A DNA stretch of 64,000 nucleotides. Source: UBA1756 sp045132235 (GTDB lineage: Bacteria > Bacteroidota > Bacteroidia > Bacteroidales > WCHB1-69). The position numbers and the translations under genes are program-made. The stretch lies in the NCBI GenBank assembly GCA_045132235.1, contig JBGURX010000005.1:13217-77216 (forward strand). The letters are read 5' to 3'. The notes beneath the pieces were generated by a model. It saw nothing but the letters and a program-made list of their open reading frames with translations, was not told the origin of the DNA and did no database searches. Within the stretch, counting starts at the first letter, position 1. Every line of letters starts with the position of its first letter. Positions 8,101 through 14,877 of this stretch are shown piece by piece.

Positions 8101-10428
8101 CGTCACGATGCTGTCGCAGCCATGCGAGGTCTCGCGGGGCAACACATACACGCCGCTGCGGGTTTCCGTTCCGAAAGTGGTGTCACGCCATGTATAGGGC
8201 AGCTCCTGCTGGCATATCTCATCATATTCCACTTCATACTTGCTCTCATACACCACCAGATGCAAAGTCACCACACTGTCGCAGCCATGGATGGTGTGAC
8301 GGGTGAAGAGAAATTCGCCGCTCTCACTCCCCTGCTCAAAAACCGTGTCGCGCCACGTAAAAGGCAATGCCTGCTGGCAAATGGTATCATATTCATCCAA
8401 ATAAAATGCGGGATAAACCACCACGGAAAGATTTACGATGCTGTCGCAACCATCCACTGTAAAACGGTGGAACTGATATTCGCCATCCACACTGCCCACT
8501 TCCAAGGTGGTGTCGCGCCAAACCACAGGCAGATCGTTCTGGCAGATGTACAGCGACTCAGACTGTTCCACTGAATAATGTACGGTGAGATCCAGGATGA
8601 CCACACTGTCGCACTGGAACTCCGCTGCCTGATAGAGGGTATCCACATAAACACCCGTCTGCGAATAGGTCTTGCCGTTCCACTCCACGCTGTCGCACAC
8701 CGTCATCACAGTGGTATCGGCCACCACGAGGCAGTAAGGCGTGAAACTGACGGGGCCAGCGAGCGGGCTGGGATTGGCAGGGTCGCAGATGGCCTGCACA
8801 TACAGGTCGTAGGGCTGCAGACCGGTAAGGTCGGTAAGATGGAGGATGGAATCATGATGGAAAAGGGAAATACCTTCTGTTGCGGGGTCGAAGCCAGCGG
8901 GGCCGTACACCACGCGCCACTCATTCTCAATGCTTCCCGAATGCCAGCTGGCAGTGGCGGTGGTCATCATTACATCGCTAACCTGAAGGTCAGTGATAAC
9001 GGCGCAAGGAAGGAACTCTACGGAGAAATTGTCAATTACACAGCGCCAGTCCCATGAGGTGGAGGCAGAGTACCAGCGGAAAGCAAGGCGGGCACCGTCG
9101 GGAATGTTGGTGCCGGCCAGCGAGTATTCGTGCGATGTGGCAGTAGTAGTGGGTGTCACGCTCTCCAATGCCACAAAGGAAGCGGCATCCAGCACGTTGG
9201 TCATATAGCCGAAGGTCAGCTGCCCATTGTTAACATTGTCCATACGGGAGAGGAAGCTCACCTTCACACCGTCGAGGTCGGAGGCGAACCACGGCACGGC
9301 CACATAGTTGTCGGCAGCAAAGCCAGACGCACTCTTGGCAGTCAGCACAAGGCCGTTGTTGCCGCTGGGTGCATTGTACGTACTGACATGGGGGGCACGG
9401 GCAGCTGACGCATCCGACAGCAGACTCCAACAATCGGGCATCACACCGGCTACCGAAACGCCTGTACCTGTATAGCTTTCCATATCCTCCATGTAAGGAA
9501 TGGAAGCCGAAGCGCACGGCATAGCCGCCAACACAGGTACCGACCAATCGGAGAGAGAATCTCCCGAACAGACGGCACGTACATACACCTGATAAACGGT
9601 GCCGGGAGTAAGCTCCGACAGCGTGCAGCGAGTTTCCGCTACACTCAATGTAGTGCCATTGCCATGTTCCACCCCTTGGGGCATATACTCCACCAGCCAC
9701 TCACTCTCGCGCCACCCTTTCTGCCATTCAACATGCAACTGACTGTCTGACAAAGGATTTATAACAGTAATCGAAGGTACAATACACAGGTCCAACGAAT
9801 CCACCATCACCACATCAATGGCGCAATGGGCGCAGGTGTCGTTGTTCGACCACGAGAAAGCCAAGCGGTCGTCGGTGGTGAGACTTACCTCACGCAGGCT
9901 CACAAAGTGGGCAACGGCATCCGTATCGCTGGGGATGACCTGTATGGGCACGAAATAAGAAACCATGCCGTCGTTGTGCCAGTAGCCGAAAGCCAAATGT
10001 CCCAGCGTGTCGTTCTCCATTTTAGTGGTGAAAGAGATGCCCAGCACGTTGAAATCGGCGGCGAAGGCAGGCAGCAGCACACAGTTGGAGGTGCCGTAGA
10101 TGGAGCTGTCGCCGGCGGTGAGCAGCAGGGCGTTGCTGTCGGGAGCAAAGTCGGCCGACACATGCGGTGCGTAGGTGGAGTCACTGCCGAGGAAGACAAA
10201 GTCCCAGCAGTCGGGCAGGATGCCACGCTCGTTCCATACGGTGGCACTGTCGCTGTCGAAATTGCAAGTCATGGGCACTGTCGCGGCGGGGCAATCCACG
10301 CTCTGCGCCCTCAACGAAGAGAGCGACATCATCAGCAGCATCGCAGAAAACACGCAAAACGAAAGCATTCTTCCGCCATTGTTTTTCTGATTCATCCATT
10401 TTTCAGACCACGAAATCTTTTCTTTCAT
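5101..10428 (-). CDS. Giant repeat adhesin with type IX secretion C-terminal sorting domain
   Basis: 1775 residues. Order: signal peptide (FSAMLLMMSLSSLRAQ); two modules of a MAM/jelly-roll-like domain plus fibronectin-III-like domain (~45-560; each jelly roll has a PDCW start and a CVIDNFSVEF- or CAIDVVMVDS-type strand); 19 tandem ~70-residue repeats (~570-1620); a PKD/Ig-like segment (~1620-1695, GTEMLVAQANNCNFTWSTGEE); and a Por secretion tail (VYPNPATD, LYNMLGRQVRR, GTYLMQV, EKLIVH). The tail is the type A sorting domain recognised by the type IX system and cleaved on surface attachment. Each repeat has one CxxxLP and one GCDS cysteine. The first gene of a cassette with the PorP and PD40-OmpA genes. 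The ATG at 10395 is an alternative start. Probable role: surface adhesion; the ligand is unknown. Confidence 0.85.
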   Translation of the reverse strand: MKEKISWSEKWMNQKNNGGRMLSFCVFSAMLLMMSLSSLRAQSVDCPAATVPMTCNFDSDSATVWNERGILPDCWDFVFLGSDSTYAPHVSADFAPDSNALLLTAGDSSIYGTSNCVLLPAFAADFNVLGISFTTKMENDTLGHLAFGYWHNDGMVSYFVPIQVIPSDTDAVAHFVSLREVSLTTDDRLAFSWSNNDTCAHCAIDVVMVDSLDLCIVPSITVINPLSDSQLHVEWQKGWRESEWLVEYMPQGVEHGNGTTLSVAETRCTLSELTPGTVYQVYVRAVCSGDSLSDWSVPVLAAMPCASASIPYMEDMESYTGTGVSVAGVMPDCWSLLSDASAARAPHVSTYNAPSGNNGLVLTAKSASGFAADNYVAVPWFASDLDGVKVSFLSRMDNVNNGQLTFGYMTNVLDAASFVALESVTPTTTATSHEYSLAGTNIPDGARLAFRWYSASTSWDWRCVIDNFSVEFLPCAVITDLQVSDVMMTTATASWHSGSIENEWRVVYGPAGFDPATEGISLFHHDSILHLTDLTGLQPYDLYVQAICDPANPSPLAGPVSFTPYCLVVADTTVMTVCDSVEWNGKTYSQTGVYVDTLYQAAEFQCDSVVILDLTVHYSVEQSESLYICQNDLPVVWRDTTLEVGSVDGEYQFHRFTVDGCDSIVNLSVVVYPAFYLDEYDTICQQALPFTWRDTVFEQGSESGEFLFTRHTIHGCDSVVTLHLVVYESKYEVEYDEICQQELPYTWRDTTFGTETRSGVYVLPRETSHGCDSIVTFVLVVHPSYDEQETLSLCRSELPITWRDTTFAADVQSGTMEFRKTTAHGCDSIVTLTLEIREASSSEETVEICDSELPYVWRDQVFARGTESGTFTYSRINAAGCDSTATLHLVVHPTYSREMSATICSGDLPYAFGDTTFQEGSETQTVVRHLASAHGCDSVVTLHLTVNHPTERYETIDLCRNRLPFTYYDTVFHVGTPTDTYIIRRQTSQGCDSIVYLTLNIRQSFGGSETVEVCESDLPFIWNDEIIDRTYTTGTYSFAGQTQYGCDSIWVLRLVVHPLYRQQEQVTICESQLPYTWRDTVFEVGTRGGTFLFERASAAGCDSVVVLKLTVNPSYQQEESLTICESELPYTWRDVTLPVGTQSGDIQYERTTVEGCDSTVVLHLTVNPLSESDDYMTICQNELPVYYLGEIFPVGTSTQVRDFHLQNQYGCDSLVHFHLTVNPVYAFEDEVTICASELPYHYEAMDTTFEVGTYPGDYRFSRSTAAGCDSLLTLHLTVLPVYAENTAAVICQNELPYTWRDITFPVGTESGIYQYERTSSQGCDSTVTLALIVHPSFEQEEYVEVCQNGFPMQWRDTAFQAGTTTGDYVFYRHTIHGCDSIVTLHVTVNPIYQENESLVICESDLPYTWRDITFPVGTTSRIFTYNLQSEAGCDSIVTLVLTVRPTFNQTFNLSICENDLPYYFAQTDTTFSEGTQSGTYRFTYSNIYGCDSVIILNLSIYPYYSDGESLTICSSELPYYYERENRTFQLGTTTGDYVFNHTTSHGCDSVWTLHLTVNPTYSQSELLRICENDLPYVWNDTIFEAGTLSGTFTFHRTSHLGCDSTITLTLFVYSQPSVNIIGAHSMTLGGTEMLVAQANNCNFTWSTGEESSVIYVTPDTAGIYTYSVTATHATTGCSSVAYHELVVDDTTGIAHYGDYRIQVYPNPATDVVTLRCDRENIAEVVLYNMLGRQVRRVRVDALQGEMDLTGIAPGTYLMQVVLRNGDVAREKLIVH
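5570..8740 (-). repeat. 19 tandem ~210-base coding repeats in the adhesin gene
   Basis: I count 18 copies of the GCDS motif plus one degenerate leading copy (FQCDSVVILDLTV). The period is about 70 codons, with consensus ICxxELPYTWRDTxF then GTxSGxYxF then GCDSxVTLHLTVNP. On the plus strand the word CTGTCGCA recurs about every 210 bases. Copies are diverged, not identical, so the array is old or selected for variation. The long plus-strand open frames over this region are shadows of the repeat. Confidence 0.9.
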
Positions 10429-10526
10429 AATTTATAAATTGAAGATTTTCAATAATTTAGACAATAAAAACAACCTTCAGAACACCACACAGCAAAGCCT
10501 TCTTGCACAATTTCTGAAAATTGGGG

Positions 10527-10534
10527 CAAAAGTA
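10527..10534 (-). promoter_or_regulatory. Bacteroidota -7 element (TACTTTTG) for the adhesin operon
   Basis: Matches TAnnTTTG, the -7 consensus of the Bacteroidota primary sigma factor. It lies about 100 bases before the adhesin start, in the divergent pgi/adhesin gap. No clear -33 TTTG is seen. Confidence 0.55.
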
Positions 10535-10591
10535 CGGATTTTTAAAGACATAACAATGATAAAAAAGTATAATTGTTTCGAGAAAAAAGTG

Positions 10592-10599
10592 TAACTTTG
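10592..10599 (+). promoter_or_regulatory. Bacteroidota -7 element (TAACTTTG) for pgi
   Basis: TAnnTTTG match 21 bases before the chosen pgi ATG; it supports the start at 10621, because an upstream in-frame ATG at 10573 would precede the promoter. A TTG at 10573-10575 could be the -33 part. Confidence 0.6.
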
Positions 10600-10620
10600 C
10601 ACTTTCTAAAAAACGGAACC

Positions 10621-11922
10621 ATGATTCAACTCAGATTTGAAACGGAAGGCTGCCAGACCTTCCTCCCCGAAGTGCCGGCAACGGCGCAGAAACAAATGGA
10701 TAACGCCTACGAACAGCTGGTCAGCCGCAGCGGTGACGGCAACGACTTTCTCGGCTGGCTCGACCTGCCCGAAGCGGCCGGCAGCAGCGAGATTGCCGAC
10801 GTGAAACGGGTGGCCGAGCGGCTGCGCCAACAGTCGGAAGTGGTGGTGGTGATCGGCATCGGCGGTTCGTACCTCGGCGCACGCGCCGTCATTGAAGCCC
10901 TGCAGTCGCACTTCCGCGCCCTCGAGCCCAATGCCAACGCTCCGTTGGTAGTGTTTGCCGGCAACAACATTAGCGAAGATTATCTCTTTGATTTACAGAA
11001 TATTTTAGATAAAAAAGAGTATTCCCTCATCGTCATTTCCAAATCGGGAACCACTACCGAACCGGCCATCGCCTTCCGCATTCTGAAACAGCATTGCGAG
11101 AAGAAATATGGCAAGGAGGAGGCGAAAAAACGCATCGTGGCCATCACCGACCGACAGCGCGGCGCCCTCAAGCAGCTCGCCACCCAAGAGGGCTACAACA
11201 CCTTCGTCATCCCCGACAATGTGGGCGGCCGCTACTCGGTGCTCACCCCCGTGGGACTGCTGCCCATCGCAGCGGCAGGCTACGACATCGACGCGCTGCT
11301 CGAAGGAGCACACCGGATGCACGAGCTGCTGCTGGCCGACAAGAGCCTCGAAGGCAACCCGGCACTACATTACGCTGTCATGCGCAATCTTCTGTACCAC
11401 AACAACAAACGGGTGGAACTCATGGTGGCCTACGAACCACGCCTCTTCTACCTCATCGAATGGTACAAGCAGCTGTTTGGCGAGAGTGAGGGCAAGGAGA
11501 ACCGCGGCATCTTCCCCGCCGGCTGCATCTTCTCCACCGACCTGCACTCGCTGGGACAGTACGTGCAGGAGGGACAGCGGATGCTTTTCGAGACTGTGAT
11601 TTCAGTGGAAAAGAGCCACCACACCCTCAACATTCCCTACGACGAGCAGGACATCGACGGTCTCAACTACCTGCACCAGATGGACATGCAGAAGGTGAAC
11701 CACGCGGCCGAAACCGGCACCCGCGCCGCCCACATCAGCGGCGGCGTACCCAACCTGCGCATCGTCATCCCCACCATCAACGAGAACACCCTCGGCGAGC
11801 TCATCTTCTTCTTTGAATTTGCCTGCGCCATTGGCGGCTATATGCTGAAAATCAACCCATTCGACCAGCCCGGCGTGGAAGCGTACAAGAAGAACATGTT
11901 CCGCCTTCTCGGCAAAAAATAA
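10621..11922 (+). CDS. pgi: Glucose-6-phosphate isomerase
   Basis: 433 residues, cytoplasmic; interconverts glucose-6-phosphate and fructose-6-phosphate. Signatures: GIGGSYLGARAVIEAL, ISKSGTTTEPAIAFR, FVIPDNVGGRYSVLTPVGLLP (the classical PGI motif) and the C-terminal GGYMLKINPFDQPGVEAYK. The length is typical of the short bacterial form. The start is chosen because the -7 promoter element lies at 10592-10599. Transcribed divergently from the adhesin. The queF promoter overlaps its stop. Confidence 0.97.
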   Translation: MIQLRFETEGCQTFLPEVPATAQKQMDNAYEQLVSRSGDGNDFLGWLDLPEAAGSSEIADVKRVAERLRQQSEVVVVIGIGGSYLGARAVIEALQSHFRALEPNANAPLVVFAGNNISEDYLFDLQNILDKKEYSLIVISKSGTTTEPAIAFRILKQHCEKKYGKEEAKKRIVAITDRQRGALKQLATQEGYNTFVIPDNVGGRYSVLTPVGLLPIAAAGYDIDALLEGAHRMHELLLADKSLEGNPALHYAVMRNLLYHNNKRVELMVAYEPRLFYLIEWYKQLFGESEGKENRGIFPAGCIFSTDLHSLGQYVQEGQRMLFETVISVEKSHHTLNIPYDEQDIDGLNYLHQMDMQKVNHAAETGTRAAHISGGVPNLRIVIPTINENTLGELIFFFEFACAIGGYMLKINPFDQPGVEAYKKNMFRLLGKK

Positions 11923-11927
11923 AATCG

Positions 11928-11935
11928 TATTTTTG
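11928..11935 (+). promoter_or_regulatory. Bacteroidota -7 element (TATTTTTG) for the que operon
   Basis: TAnnTTTG match just after the pgi stop and 17 bases before the queF ATG, leaving a very short leader with no room for a preQ1 riboswitch. Confidence 0.6.
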
Positions 11936-11952
11936 CAGCCAAATTTTCCAAT

Positions 11953-12423
11953 ATGTCAAGAAGCAAAAAAGAGATGGGCAATGTGACCCACTTGGGAGAA
12001 CGCCACACCACCTACAACAGCGACTACGCCCCCGCCCTTTTGGAGGCTTTCGACAACAAACACGCTGATAACGAATACGTTGTAACACTCGATTGTCCAG
12101 AGTTCACCTCGCTGTGTCCCGTGACCGGACAGCCCGACTTCGGCCGCATCATCATCCGCTATATCCCGAGAGTCAAGATGGTGGAGAGCAAGAGTTTGAA
12201 ACTCTACTTGGGCAGCTTCCGCAACCACGGCGACTTCCACGAGGACTGTGTGAACATCATCATGAAAGACCTCATCGCGCTGATGGACCCGAAATACATT
12301 GAGGTGGTGGGACTTTTCAACCCACGCGGCGGCATCGCCATCAAGCCCTTCGCCAACTACGGCGACGACAGCCATCAGGAGATGGTGCGTCAGCGCCAGC
12401 TGGCCTATCTCAACCAACAATAA
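11953..12423 (+). CDS. queF: NADPH-dependent 7-cyano-7-deazaguanine reductase (type I QueF)
   Basis: 156 residues, cytoplasmic. Reduces the nitrile preQ0 to the amine preQ1 in queuosine biosynthesis. The unimodular length is that of type I QueF. Catalytic Cys55 lies in TSLCPVTGQPDFG, with the acidic residue Asp62 after it. The substrate/NADPH motif VESKSLKLYLGSFRNH is intact, with the FHED histidine/glutamate stretch following. First gene of queF-queC-queD-queE, which together carry out most of the GTP-to-preQ1 route; only the GTP cyclohydrolase step is missing here. Confidence 0.96.
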   Translation: MSRSKKEMGNVTHLGERHTTYNSDYAPALLEAFDNKHADNEYVVTLDCPEFTSLCPVTGQPDFGRIIIRYIPRVKMVESKSLKLYLGSFRNHGDFHEDCVNIIMKDLIALMDPKYIEVVGLFNPRGGIAIKPFANYGDDSHQEMVRQRQLAYLNQQ

Positions 12424-12427
12424 AGCC

Positions 12428-13084
12428 ATGAGCAAAGACGCTGTCATCATCCTGTCGGGCGGCATGGACTCCACCACCATGCTCTACGAATACCACGAAG
12501 AGATTGCGCTGGCCATCACCTTCGACTACGCCTCGTTGCAGAACGCCCGCGAGCGGATGTATGCCATAGAGCACTGCAAAAGATTCGGCATCCAGCACAT
12601 CATCATCCCCCTCCAATTCATGCAGCAGTACTTCAAAAGCTCGCTGCTGATGACTCCCGACGACATTCCGGAAGGCAATTACGACGAGGAGAACATGAAA
12701 TCGACGGTGGTGCCTTTCCGCAACGGCATCATGCTGGCGGTAGCCTGCGGCATGGCGGAAAACTACGGGCTGAAGCGGGTGATGATTGCCAACCACGCCG
12801 GCGACCACGCCATCTACCCCGACTGCCGTCCCGGCTTTGTGGAAGCGATGTCGGAAGCCATGCGCAACGGCACCTACGAAGGAGTGACCGTCTTCGCGCC
12901 CTATACCCACCTCAGCAAGACCGACATCGCCCGTCGCGGCGCGGCGCTCGGCCTTGACTACACCGAAACCTACTCCTGCTACAAAGGCGGCGAAGTACAC
13001 TGCGGCAGATGCGGCACCTGCCGCGAGCGGCGGGAAGCCCTGCAAGCCGCCGGCATCGACGACAAAACCATATATGAAGCATAA
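12428..13084 (+). CDS. queC: 7-cyano-7-deazaguanine synthase
   Basis: 218 residues. Converts 7-carboxy-7-deazaguanine to preQ0 using ATP and ammonia. The PP-loop SGGMDSTTML is at residues ~11-20, and the C-terminal zinc site has four cysteines in CYKGGEVHCGRCGTC. The ATG is 4 bases after the queF stop, and the family start (AVIILSGGMDS) fits it; the open frame extends upstream inside queF only by chance. Downstream a 7-base repeat array separates it from queD. Confidence 0.96.
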   Translation: MSKDAVIILSGGMDSTTMLYEYHEEIALAITFDYASLQNARERMYAIEHCKRFGIQHIIIPLQFMQQYFKSSLLMTPDDIPEGNYDEENMKSTVVPFRNGIMLAVACGMAENYGLKRVMIANHAGDHAIYPDCRPGFVEAMSEAMRNGTYEGVTVFAPYTHLSKTDIARRGAALGLDYTETYSCYKGGEVHCGRCGTCRERREALQAAGIDDKTIYEA

Positions 13085-13087
13085 TTT

Positions 13088-13123
13088 CCATTTTCAATTT
13101 TCCGTTTTCAATTTTCAATTTCC
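13088..13123. repeat. Heptanucleotide array (CAATTTT units) between queC and queD
   Basis: Five degenerate 7-base units (CCATTTT, CAATTTT, CCGTTTT, CAATTTT, CAATTTC) fill the whole gap between the queC stop and the queD ATG. It is the reverse complement of the AAAATTG arrays near 20.1, 24.1 and 26.9 kb. Confidence 0.85.
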
Positions 13124-13477
13124 ATGTATTACGTACGCAAAACCCTTGAAATATCCTCCTGCCACCAGCTGTACCTCGACTACGAGAGCAAGTGCGAAAA
13201 CCTGCACGGGCACAACTGGAAGGTCAATGTATATTGCCGTGCCGAACAGCTGGACAGCAACGGCATGGTATGCGACTTCACCGAAATCAAGCGACTCATC
13301 CACGGAAAGATCGACCACCGGAACCTGAACGAGGTGCTGGACTTCAACCCGACAGCAGAGAACCTCGCCCGCTGGATTGTGGACACCGTGCCCAACTGTT
13401 ACCGTGCCGATGTGTGGGAGTCAAGAGACAACAAAGCCTCGTACATTGCTGACGACGCACCGCAAAACTTCGACTAA
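13124..13477 (+). CDS. queD: 6-carboxy-5,6,7,8-tetrahydropterin synthase
   Basis: 117 residues, PTPS fold. Converts 7,8-dihydroneopterin triphosphate to 6-carboxytetrahydropterin, the second preQ0 step. The zinc histidines are in SSCHQLYL and LHGHNW, and the catalytic cysteine is in SKCENLHGHNW. The C-terminal VWESRDNKASY glutamate matches the substrate-binding Glu of the family. The length is normal. The start directly follows the heptamer array, and queE begins 1 base after its stop. Confidence 0.95.
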   Translation: MYYVRKTLEISSCHQLYLDYESKCENLHGHNWKVNVYCRAEQLDSNGMVCDFTEIKRLIHGKIDHRNLNEVLDFNPTAENLARWIVDTVPNCYRADVWESRDNKASYIADDAPQNFD

Positions 13478-13478
13478 C

Positions 13479-14069
13479 GTGTACCGCATCAACGAGATTT
13501 TCTATTCCCTGCAGGGCGAAGGGTTCCACAGCGGACTGCCGAGCGTGTTTGTGCGCTTCAGCGGCTGCAACCTGCGCTGCGCCTTCTGCGACACGCATCA
13601 CCAAGAGGGTTTGGAGATGAGCGTGGAAGAAATTACCCAGAAAATTAACCAATATCCTGTTGCACAGTGGATTATCCTTACTGGTGGCGAACCTTCGCTG
13701 TTCATTGATGAGGAGTTTGTGAAAGCGTTGAAAGCGGGCACTGGCAAGAAAGTTGCCATCGAGACCAACGGCACGCGCCCGTTGCCGGACGGCATCGACT
13801 GGGTGACGCTTTCGCCCAAAACCGGCTTCGAGGGCGGCGACCTTGTGCCCTGCATGCTGGACCGCTGCGACGAGCTGAAGGTGGTCTATTGCCATCAGGA
13901 TTTATCTCAATATCAAAATATTATAACAGAAAACCGTTTTTTGCAACCCTGCTACTCTCCTACCCCTGCGCAGAATCAGGCCAACATGGAGGCCTGTGTG
14001 GCAGCGGTGTTGCAGCATCAGGGCTGGCGGCTGTCGGTGCAGATGCACCGTGTGATCGGGATTCGGTAA
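13479..14069 (+). CDS. queE: 7-carboxy-7-deazaguanine synthase, GTG start
   Basis: 196 residues, radical-SAM enzyme that contracts 6-carboxytetrahydropterin to 7-carboxy-7-deazaguanine. The cluster motif is CNLRCAFC (CxxxCxxC), and LTGGEPSLF is the GGE motif. I chose GTG at 13479 because the family begins YRINEIFYSLQGEG; the frame upstream of it overlaps queD in another frame and is not family-like. Spacing to queD is one base, implying translational coupling. Last gene of the que operon. Confidence 0.94.
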   Translation: MYRINEIFYSLQGEGFHSGLPSVFVRFSGCNLRCAFCDTHHQEGLEMSVEEITQKINQYPVAQWIILTGGEPSLFIDEEFVKALKAGTGKKVAIETNGTRPLPDGIDWVTLSPKTGFEGGDLVPCMLDRCDELKVVYCHQDLSQYQNIITENRFLQPCYSPTPAQNQANMEACVAAVLQHQGWRLSVQMHRVIGIR

Positions 14070-14124
14070 GGGATGCGGGGATGCGAGGACAAAACAAGGG
14101 TATCGTCATTTGGCAAATAAATTG

Positions 14125-14132
14125 TAATTTTG
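14125..14132 (+). promoter_or_regulatory. Bacteroidota -7 element (TAATTTTG)
   Basis: TAnnTTTG match 31 bases before the hemolysin III-family start, so that gene likely has its own transcript after the que operon. Confidence 0.55.
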
Positions 14133-14163
14133 CCGCCTCAAAAATGAAGAGGAAATCACTGCA

Positions 14164-14838
14164 ATGACAAGCCGAAAAAGAACTCCGTTGCGGGAACGAC
14201 CGTTCCCTGATTACACCCACCGCGAAGAGATGCTGAACATGTGGAGTCACATCGTAGGCGCGGCATGTGCCGTGGTGATGATGGTGATGGCGGTGATGGC
14301 CTCGAGAGGTTCAGGCCTCAAAACGGCATGCAGCATCATTTACGTGTTCACGGTCATGCTGACGATGGTCGTATCGAGTGTATATCACGGTCTGCCCAAA
14401 GGGATGGGCAAGCAGGTGATGCGCGCCATCGACCACTGCGACATCTTTTTCACCATTGCGGGCACCTACACCCCTATCACCCTCATCGGGATCTGCAGCA
14501 TCAATCCGGCGATGGGCTGGAGCATCTTCGGCATCGAGTGGGGCTTGGCCATCATCGGGGCGACACTCAACGCCATCGATCTGAAAAAGTACTCGAAATT
14601 TTCGATGGCCTGCTACTTGGGGATGGGCTGGTGCGTGCTCATCGGGCTGCGCGACACCATCCTCTCGATGACGCTGGAGGGTTTCCTCTGGATCATCGGC
14701 GGCGGCGTGGCGTTCACCATCGGCGCGGTGCTCTACCTCATCGGCAAGAAGAAACGCTACCGTCATTTCATCTTCCACGTCTTCGTGGTCATCGGCATCG
14801 TGACGCAGTTCATCGGCGTTTGGTGGTACGTACTGTAA
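14164..14838 (+). CDS. Hemolysin III / PAQR-family membrane protein
   Basis: 224 residues with about seven membrane segments. Family motifs: SSVYHGLP (the conserved Ser and His), RAIDHCDIFFTIAGTYTP, and the C-terminal HFIFHVFVVIG with the HxxxH pair, which form the metal site of this family. YqfA/hemolysin III proteins occur across bacteria; despite the name, cytolytic activity is rarely shown, and the physiological role is unclear. Convergent with the propeller-amidase gene, 39 bases away. Confidence 0.9.
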   Translation: MTSRKRTPLRERPFPDYTHREEMLNMWSHIVGAACAVVMMVMAVMASRGSGLKTACSIIYVFTVMLTMVVSSVYHGLPKGMGKQVMRAIDHCDIFFTIAGTYTPITLIGICSINPAMGWSIFGIEWGLAIIGATLNAIDLKKYSKFSMACYLGMGWCVLIGLRDTILSMTLEGFLWIIGGGVAFTIGAVLYLIGKKKRYRHFIFHVFVVIGIVTQFIGVWWYVL

Positions 14839-14877
14839 TCCACCTTCACCCCTATGATGCAAGAAAAACCGGAATTA

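Noticed and set aside
6940..8574. Long plus-strand open frame (544 residues) opposite the adhesin
   Set aside because: It is the antisense shadow of the tandem coding repeat; His/Gln/Ala-rich repeats, no start context or promoter, no family.
11936..11952. preQ1 riboswitch before queF
   Set aside because: Only 17 bases lie between the -7 element and the ATG, too short for a riboswitch aptamer.
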